The translations under genes and the position numbers were made by a program. Under the pieces are notes generated by a model. It worked only from the letters and a program-made list of their open reading frames with translations, did not search any database and had not been told where the DNA came from. A stretch of 35,805 nt of DNA from Chara braunii (lineage: Eukaryota; Streptophyta; Charophyceae; Charales; Characeae): positions 1,492,893 through 1,528,697 of the forward strand of contig BFEA01000127.1 of assembly GCA_003427395.1 (NCBI GenBank). The letters are read 5' to 3'. Positions 30,209-35,805 of this stretch are shown piece after piece; within the stretch, counting starts at the first letter, position 1, and each line of letters begins with the position of its first letter.

Positions 30209-30942
30209 CAGCAGCACAATTGCCTGCAGGCCTTCTCATGCAGATTCCACCCCAAACCACTGAAGACATGTACAATGTTGTGTAGGGGAGCCAGGTAGAG
30301 ACTGCAAGTTCTACCTCTTCACCCAGCTACTGGGGGCCAGATCTAGAACAGAAAGCCCTGGTATTTCGCAATCTGGAAATATTAAACCACCAGTACCTTT
30401 CTCCTCTATTGATGCCGAGCCTAAAAATGCCCTGCGCACCAATTTTTGCCGAGCCTGGAGGGGGCGGGTACCAGTATGGGAGATTTGTTGGCTGGCACGA
30501 GTGCCGCCCCTTATGGTAGTCCTGCCTCTGGGAGCTGGAAGGAGACACGACAGTCTTTTCCTTCTTTTCACTCGTGTACAGCTCCTGGCCTGGCTAGAAG
30601 TACAGTCTGATAGAATCTGCACAGGGAGAAAAAAAAAAGAAAGTGCTGCCGCCCTGAAATGACCCAGGCCTGTAACTGCTCCCCGTTTCTGATGGGGAGT
30701 CACCTTAGAAACGGCCAACATTCAACCTGACGTTCCTGAAAAAAAAAAAAAAAAAAGCAAAAAAAAAACGAGGCAAAAACTTCAAAAAAAGGACATAATG
30801 CCCCGTGAGTGCTGTCAGCAGCCCGCCTCTCACGGCTGGCAGGACTAAGGGATGGACCCCACTGCGCCGCGGCCTGGAAAAAAAAATCCAGGCTGGTGTT
30901 TTTTGGACTCCAATCATCTGGAAACCTGTATGGAAACCCACA
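30209..30942. other. Non-coding DNA with A-rich tracts
   Basis: GGTAGA/TCTACC can pair near 30286-30315. A10-A18 tracts lie at 30629, 30739-30756 and 30760-30769. No gene recognised. Confidence 0.45.
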
Positions 30943-31063
30943 CTGGAAAGGTTTTTCAGAACCCATAGACTGTGGAAGGATGTAGCGGGGAAGGTGTCAG
31001 AAGCGTTTCTACATGGTTGGCGGCCTGGAAACCAACGACGTCATCCTTCCACGACCTTTCCAG
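30943..31063. repeat. 121-bp inverted repeat (two-part stem)
   Basis: CTGGAAAGGT (30943-30952) is the exact complement of ACCTTTCCAG (31054-31063), and GTGGAAGGATG (30972-30982) of CATCCTTCCAC (31042-31052). The central part has GTTGG/CCAAC. A cruciform or long RNA hairpin could form. Confidence 0.88.
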
Positions 31064-31892
31064 GAATAAGGGGGGGGGGGGAGCATGTTCTCCCTTGGAA
31101 AGAAGAGGCCGAGTGGGTGTGGTCCAGCTGACGTCATGGCGGACCTTTTTATGGCCGGGCAAGCCTCCGCAGACATGCACTGTCCTGTCACACGATTCTG
31201 ATGTGGGTCCTTGTGCGGCCGGCCTGCGTGGGCCCTGATTTCCGAAACGGCACCGGAGTTCAAATTCGAAATCGGGCGGGTCGGGGACGACGGCCAGCCA
31301 TGCAAGGGTTATCCAGCCATGCAGGGGCAGCATGTCTTCCCAACCCTCCCCCGAACCGGCTGCATACTCCGCATCCACCGTTTCTGTGTTCCGCTGCAGG
31401 GATGGTGGAGGGTGGGCCACGCACACACGGACAGACCTGCACTCGACGTCGCCGGAGACAACGATCCCCGGGTTCTTCGTCACCGCCACACCTTCCTCTT
31501 CGTTCGCCGCCTATGGTAACCTACGGTAACCTTCGGCACGTACTTGCGGGATGTCCCTATTTCTGGTAGTTCCTGTCTCGGGTCCCGAGGGCGGAAGGGG
31601 ACAAGCTCCGATGAGGCCCACCACATCATTTTTTTTTATTTTTTTTTTAAATCGAATTCAAATACCAGAAGTGCCAATGGGCCATTGTCAACGCCCGGGG
31701 GACAGGTGAACGAACTGCCCCGCCACCTATTCGTTGACGCACATCCCACACTGCCACGCACAGCCGCACGCAGACATGTCCTGGTCCAACGACAGAGAAA
31801 GGCCATGCACTGCAACCCCATCCCAACTTTCCTTTTCCGGGGGACACCCGCCGACTTTTCCTTTTCGGGTATGTTTTGCTGTTTCCAGTGCC

Positions 31893-31945
31893 TTGGAAAG
31901 ACTTTGGTGGTGGGGTCCCACGGAAACCCGCCAAAGTCTTTCCAA
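31893..31945. repeat. 53-nt hairpin with 15-bp perfect arms
   Basis: TTGGAAAGACTTTGG and CCAAAGTCTTTCCAA are exact complements. The stem can extend by T:G and two G:C pairs, and the loop contains GTGGG/CCCAC. It resembles a small-RNA precursor or a foldback element. No target duplication was identified. Confidence 0.9.
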
Positions 31946-31998
31946 ACTCGTTCCACCGTTTTTTTATGGCCAACCACTTTTCCCAGCCGCCAAGCATT

Positions 31999-32025
31999 GG
32001 GGTCCACCCCTAAGGGTTGGACCCC
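31999..32025. repeat. Hairpin GGGGTCCA..TGGACCCC
   Basis: An 8-bp perfect outer stem with CCC/GGG inside, around CTAA. The centre ACCCCTAAGGGT resembles the terminal palindromes of LTR-A, B and D. Confidence 0.85.
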
Positions 32026-32039
32026 ACAGGACCGTGGAA

Positions 32040-32150
32040 AAGAAAAGCTTTGCCGCCAAACTGTTTCCAGGACCCCACAGCCTGCCGCAAATGTCCAGGA
32101 AAGGTGAAATTTCTTCCGCAAACCCTTTTCCAGGACCCCACAGACCGAAG
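32040..32150. repeat. Diverged tandem of TTTCCAGGACCCCACAG
   Basis: TTTCCAGGACCCCACAG occurs twice about 65 bp apart, each followed by GCCGCAAA or TTCCGCAAAC-like sequence; a shorter copy precedes them. Confidence 0.75.
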
Positions 32151-32317
32151 GTTGCCACTTGGAAAAACATCGTTTTGTGTTTTCACATAGTCTGCGGCCT
32201 GGAAAAGTCTCACGGGAGGATTCCTTGCCGCAATTTTGTGCCGACTATAGAGGGTAGGGGGGAGGGCATGTCATTCCTGGAAAAGTCTCATGGGAGGCAG
32301 CAGCCAATAGCGATGAA

Positions 32318-32716
32318 GAGTGCCACAAAAAAAAAAAAAAAAGGAAAAACTTCAAAAAAGAACAAAACAACGAGTGCCAATGGAAACAGGCAACAATTGG
32401 CTCAACTGATTTCCGAAGGGTTTTCCAAGCGCATTTGGTCCTTCCAAAACTTCTTTCCGGCTTTCCAAAATTCTTTGCCCGTTTTTTTTGGCGGGCCACT
32501 TTTTCCATCCTTTTTCCAGTGAGTGCCACAAAAAAAAAAAAAAAAAAGGAAAAAAGAACAAAACAATGAGTGCCAATGGAAACAGGCAACAATTGGCTCA
32601 ACTGATTTGCAAAGGGTTTTGCAAGCGCATTTGGTCCTTCGAAAACTTCTTTCCGGCTTTCCAAAATTCTTTGCCCGTTTTTTTTGGCGGGCCACTTTTT
32701 CCATCCTTTTTCCAGT
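32318..32716. repeat. About 200-bp tandem duplication with internal poly-A
   Basis: Units 32318-32520 and 32521-32716 each run GAGTGCCAC, a long A tract, GAACAAAACAA, GAGTGCCAATGGAAACAGGC, AACAATTGGCTCAACTGATT, and end TTTTTCCAGT. Outside the A tracts they differ at only a handful of positions, so the duplication is recent. GAGTGCCA at both the start and middle of each unit gives a further internal repeat. Frames of 70-260 codons crossing it are shadows of the repeat. Confidence 0.93.
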
Positions 32717-32779
32717 GGGGTCCAGGCCTAAGAGACATGATTGACAAAAAAGAAAAAAGAAGTTAGTAGCCCCTCAGCC

Positions 32780-32862
32780 ATACCTTTCTCGGCCTTTTGG
32801 CTAAGATCAAGTGTAGTATCTGTTCTGATCAGTTTAATATCTGATCCGTGGTCCATCGGACC
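32780..32862 (+). pseudogene. U2 snRNA retrocopy, truncated after stem-loop IIb
   Basis: Starts ATACCTTTCTCGGCCTTTTG and keeps the U2 5' domain: stem I (CTCGGCC..GGC), the branch-site recognition GTAGTA (32813-32818), stem IIa (ATCAG/CTGAT) and stem IIb (GGTCC-ATC-GGACC at 32850-32862). Against the near-universal U2 5' end from memory I see one change in the first 65 nt or so (T to G near 32827). It stops exactly where IIb closes. The Sm site and stems III-IV are replaced by an A-rich tail. No plant snRNA upstream element or TATA box is visible in the preceding 80 bp. I read it as reverse-transcribed, shortened U2 RNA and not a working gene. Confidence 0.88.
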
Positions 32863-33102
32863 AAAAAAAGAAAAAAAAAAGAAAAAAAAAAGAAAAAAGA
32901 AAAAAAACACAAAACAAACGGGTGGTTAAAAAAAAAGGAAAACAAGCAAATGGGTGTGTATCTTTCCATGTTTCAGAGCAATATTCATCTCTTTTTGTTA
33001 GTAGTGACGGGAGGACCCCCTGTGAGCAGGCCCTCAGCTACAGGCAAAAGACAGGAAAGCTCAAAAAAGAAGAACGGAAAAAATAAAAAAAAATAAAAAA
33101 TG
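32863..33102. other. A-rich tail and following A-rich DNA
   Basis: A-rich runs broken by single G at 32863-32907, again near 32929-32944 and 33060-33100. CCCTCAGC occurs just before the U2 copy (32771-32778) and again at 33029-33036, a possible but weak target duplication. Confidence 0.5.
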
Positions 33103-34821
33103 AAACAGATTGATAGTGGGCCTCCCTGCACTTGACGCCTCTCCCCGTTGCCAAGATAGAACCCGTGAATTGGACATTTACACTGGGCACATAAAAGATA
33201 ATCACATACGGAATCTAGAGATTTTCTGCACCTTGGCACTATGTGGGGCGACGGAGCCTCTAGCACACGCGCCGCGGCAAACAGAGGCACTGAATGCGCC
33301 ATGTCACTGGCTGACGTGGCAGTCATCTCGACTCAGTTCTGATTGGCAGAGTGAGGATTTAGTTCCTCGTCATCAACTAGTAGTAGTGAGTTCTGTACGC
33401 TCCGCCATTGTCTGCGCATATTACATTGCACACATCAGACTTTTCTGACGTTGACTCTGTTGACGTCAGTGGCGGAAGACAGAGTAAGCCCCTGGAAAAG
33501 CCAAAGTGTGTGTTCGAAGTGGCTGATTCTAGTCATCAGCTGGTCATTGACAACTGTTCAAGGACATTGTAAACTACAATAAGCATGTTACACTTACAGA
33601 GCCGTGATAGTGTTGATAGTAGTGGCGGAAGATAAAGTCAACTCCTGTGAATCCAAGGGCTATTTGAAGGCGCTGGGAATTTAGTCTGCACAGTCAGTGG
33701 TCATACTTACAAGCTGTTGTGTCTACATTGAAGAGCAGTGGTGATGTGTGTCGCCTAACTAATCAATGTGAGAGAAGAAGGTGAAATTTAAAGGTCAACA
33801 TAGTCAGTGGATAGGATAGAATAGCTCATTCTATCCTCCAGCCCTTGATGACGTCACCCTATAATCCGTACTCACATCCTTTTCAGGAACAGCAATAGGT
33901 GTTCCCAATAGATAGAGGGTGAGCGAGTTAGCATTAGAGAATGTACGACTCTTGGCGAGAAGGTGGAAGTTGTATAGGAGAAAGAAGGTAGTATGAATTA
34001 TAGAAATCGGGGCTGGTAGAGGCGAGATGTAACAGTCTCAGAAGGAGACAAGGTGGTTGTAAAAAGAGGGTGAACCCGGTCATAACTCACGATTTTTGGC
34101 TCAGTTGACCAGGAAAGGGAGAACCTAATCTTACAGGGGGAGGATGATTGGAAAACAAAGTGGATTACCCTGGGCAAGGGGAAGGAAAAGCAGTGAGTCG
34201 AGGAGATTCTTGCAATCAGACTCACTTTCTTTTCCACTTCGCACTCATGCAAACAGATGGTGAATCACACTGGCGCACAGCGCCCACTCAGAGCTCAAAG
34301 ATATGAAAGTCGAAACACAGTTCAGATACAAACTCGCTTCAACAGGCTATGGCGCATCAGCGCCTGTACACGCCAACTCTCGTCTTCTGTCCCACACCAC
34401 TGTTCGCACGTACTCAACTCTGGATCACCCTGGATATCCCACACGCATACACACACTCTCGTACACACACACTCGCCTATCAGCTGTGGCGGCTATGGCC
34501 ACTATCCCTCTATGGCTATGGCTAACTATCTCCTTCAGCCCACTTCGTCTTCGGGCGCTCTGCGGACCACCTCACACAAGTCGCTCAGGCAGCGCTTCCG
34601 CATGGCTTATGCAGGAATGAATGAATAGCTGGACGCTGCCTCTTGATTTATACTTCTGTAACTCGTTGGTCTGCCCCTGTTCCACTGGGCCCCTGGGTGC
34701 ACACAGTCCCTCATGGTACTTGCTGACTGTACAAAGTGAGACTGGGACTGGGTACTGCTGACTCAACGAAGTTAGACTCACCACTTGCCCACTTGCCTCT
34801 GGTCTACTGTGGGCAACGTTT
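33103..34821. other. Non-coding DNA, probably LTR of the minus-strand gypsy
   Basis: GTGGCGGAAGAYARAGT occurs twice (about 33471 and 33624) in otherwise diverged copies. TGTCG at 33749 would be a CGACA end for an LTR starting at 34872 on the minus strand (about 1.1 kb). A CA-rich patch with CACACACA-type words lies near 34440-34475. Frames of 100-120 codons at 34257-34628 have no recognised domain. Confidence 0.35.
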
Positions 34822-34872
34822 GAAAGGCCACTTCCGGACCTTCCGGAAGTCTGTGGGCTTGGCCTTTCGACA
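34822..34872 (-). repeat. LTR start (minus strand): TGTCG plus double palindrome
   Basis: CGACA at 34868-34872 is TGTCG on the minus strand. Adjoining it, GAAAGGCC (34822-34829) pairs with GGCCTTTC (34861-34868), and inside ACTTCCGG pairs with CCGGAAGT (34830-34850). It lies downstream, in element direction, of the minus-strand pol end (35190), where a 3' LTR should begin. No purine tract precedes it, so assignment is moderate. Confidence 0.6.
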
Positions 34873-34874
34873 CT

Positions 34875-34955
34875 GTAGCAGCTACGACCTTGACCTTTCA
34901 GGACTGTAGCAGCTACGACCTTGACCCTTCAGAAGTACTACAGCTACGACCTCTG
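34875..34955. repeat. Tandem GTAGCAGCTACGACCTTGAC units
   Basis: About 40-bp units with GTAGCAGCTAC, itself a short palindrome, at 34875 and 34908, then a diverged ACTACAGCTACGACCT. Between pol and the LTR start. Confidence 0.85.
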
Positions 34956-35049
34956 CTACAAACTTGACCCGTACTCGACAGGACTACAGTTCAAGCCCCA
35001 ATAACTATACTGGCCTACGACGGACAACAGCAGACTCCTAAGACGCAGG

Positions 35050-35165
35050 TCACGGGTTCAAACACACAGGGGTACTGTACACAAGTAAGTGAGGTTTAGG
35101 GATCGAACCCTGGGCTCTGCATCCGCCACTGCGGAGGTGAAAACCGTTTCACTCCCGCCGGCCTA
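35050..35165 (-). other. tRNA-like sequence (B-box match), possible SINE piece
   Basis: On the minus strand GGGTTCGATCCC (35099-35110) matches the tRNA/SINE B box GGTTCGANYCC, preceded by GCAGTGGCGGATGCAGAGCC. I cannot fold a full tRNA and see no clear A box, so it may be a tRNA-derived SINE fragment or chance. Confidence 0.3.
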
Positions 35166-35189
35166 AATTCGAGGTCCTCCAAGAATATC

Positions 35190-35783
35190 TCAGTCCAAGG
35201 CAGGACCTTTACCCTTCTTATCTCTTTCGTAGGCTCGGACTATGTTGGGAACTGTTTCTATAAGTTCAGTTCTGGTAAACCAGCGGTCGTCCTCTGGTTC
35301 CTGATAAGAAAATTGGACCTTATACTGTTTCTGGTGACGACCTCTACCTCCTGTTCGGAACACGACTTCTGGGAAATGCTTTTCTTGGGAGCAAACTCTT
35401 TGAACTTGACCCAGACTAGGTCCCCTACTTGAAACTGCGACGGGCGACGGTGCTTGTTAGCCTGTTCTATCGTTCTGTGCTGGGCCTTCCCGAGGTTCTC
35501 AACAACGATAGCTAACTCCTTCTCGTGCTGTATCGCAAACTCCCTAGTACCGGGCGGTAGCCTATGAATCTGGTCCCGGTTAAGTCTCTCAAACGGTCTA
35601 CGCGGTCTAAAGGACTTATGCAGTTCATTGGGAGTATGACAAGTGGCTAGGTGCACGCTGTTGTTATATGCACTGGCTACCTTGGGCAACATCTTATCCC
35701 AGTTAAAATGATTAGGTCTAATATACATGCGCAAAACTTGTTGCAGGATCTTATTCATCTGCTCGGTCTGACCGTTAGTCTCT
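35190..35783 (-). pseudogene. gypsy pol C-terminus: integrase end and chromo-like domain
   Basis: Read leftward from 35783: ETNGQTEQMNKILQQVLRMY (the end of the integrase core, matching the TDGQTER motif), PKVASAYNNSVHLATCHTPN, ELHKSFRPRRP, then REFAIQHEKELAIVVENLGK and RRPSQFQVGDLVWVKFKEFA (the GDLVWVK C-terminal integrase domain). After a frame change near 35370, KQYKVQFSYQEPEDDRWFTR and TELIETVPNIVRAYERDKK form a chromodomain-like end, with a stop at 35190-35192. About 60 residues expected between GDLVWVK and the chromo-like part are absent, so an internal deletion accompanies the shift. It starts at the poly-T at the window edge; the catalytic DDE residues lie beyond. Confidence 0.9.
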
Positions 35784-35805
35784 TTTTTTTTTTTTTTTTT
35801 TTTTT
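35782..35805 (-). repeat. Poly-T at window edge, probable poly(A) tail
   Basis: On the minus strand this is a poly(A) tract abutting integrase coding sequence in mid-domain. This is the same arrangement as the poly(A)-tailed insert in the LINE at 24215, so a retroposed element probably lies just outside the window. A contig broken at a homopolymer is also possible. Confidence 0.6.

Noticed and set aside
31734-32522. 262-codon open frame on the + strand.
   Set aside because: Crosses an inverted repeat, a tandem repeat and a poly-A tract. Overlapping frames on both strands are equally long, and no motif is seen.
32780-32862. A working U2 snRNA gene.
   Set aside because: No Sm site or 3' stems, no visible upstream element or TATA box, and an A-rich tail instead.
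35099-35110. A tRNA gene.
   Set aside because: Only a B-box-like word is present. No cloverleaf could be formed from the surrounding sequence.

Overview
This window is repeat-dominated eukaryotic nuclear DNA. I find no intact host protein gene in it. The recognisable coding matter is decayed retrotransposon: a Ty3/gypsy-type gag-protease on the + strand, the C-terminal end of a gypsy integrase/pol on the - strand, and an L1-type LINE (endonuclease plus reverse transcriptase) on the - strand broken into two parts. From memory, the gag-protease and integrase readings look like the very abundant gypsy proteins of a charophyte green alga such as Chara. That is an inference from family resemblance, not a search. 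Scattered N bases and a poly-T run at the extreme right edge suggest a draft assembly.

Layout. 1-777: GA microsatellites and unassigned DNA. 778-6561: LTR-A, a long non-coding repeat that opens with TGTCG plus a perfect palindrome. 6562-11297 and 16353-19967: the two halves of LTR-B, up to about 8.35 kb once joined. They are separated by LTR-D (11298-16352, 5,055 bp), which runs from TGTCG to CGACA. LTR-B is followed directly by a tRNA-Asp-type primer binding site (19970), a leader, and a gag-protease pseudogene (20404-23180). 23345-29680: an antisense LINE, interrupted by a 151-bp poly(A)-tailed element (24215-24365, 7-bp target-site duplication) and by LTR-C, the 3' part of an LTR-B relative (24712-27463). 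29690-34820: non-coding DNA with A-rich tracts, long inverted repeats, a 200-bp tandem duplication and a 3'-truncated U2 snRNA retrocopy. 34822-35805: the start of a minus-strand LTR and the end of its integrase/pol.

The most interesting signal is structural. The LTRs are unusually long and built from hairpins. Each begins with TGTCG followed by a palindrome whose sequence differs between copies while its self-complementarity is kept. LTR-B carries about 16 tandem hairpins with a near-constant ATAAGTT loop and arms that change in a compensatory way. LTR-D has a 2-kb stretch packed with perfect stems of 7-18 bp. All four LTRs share a tandem unit centred on GGGAAGCGCTGCC. This looks like a family of structured giant LTRs; what the structures do is not shown by the sequence.
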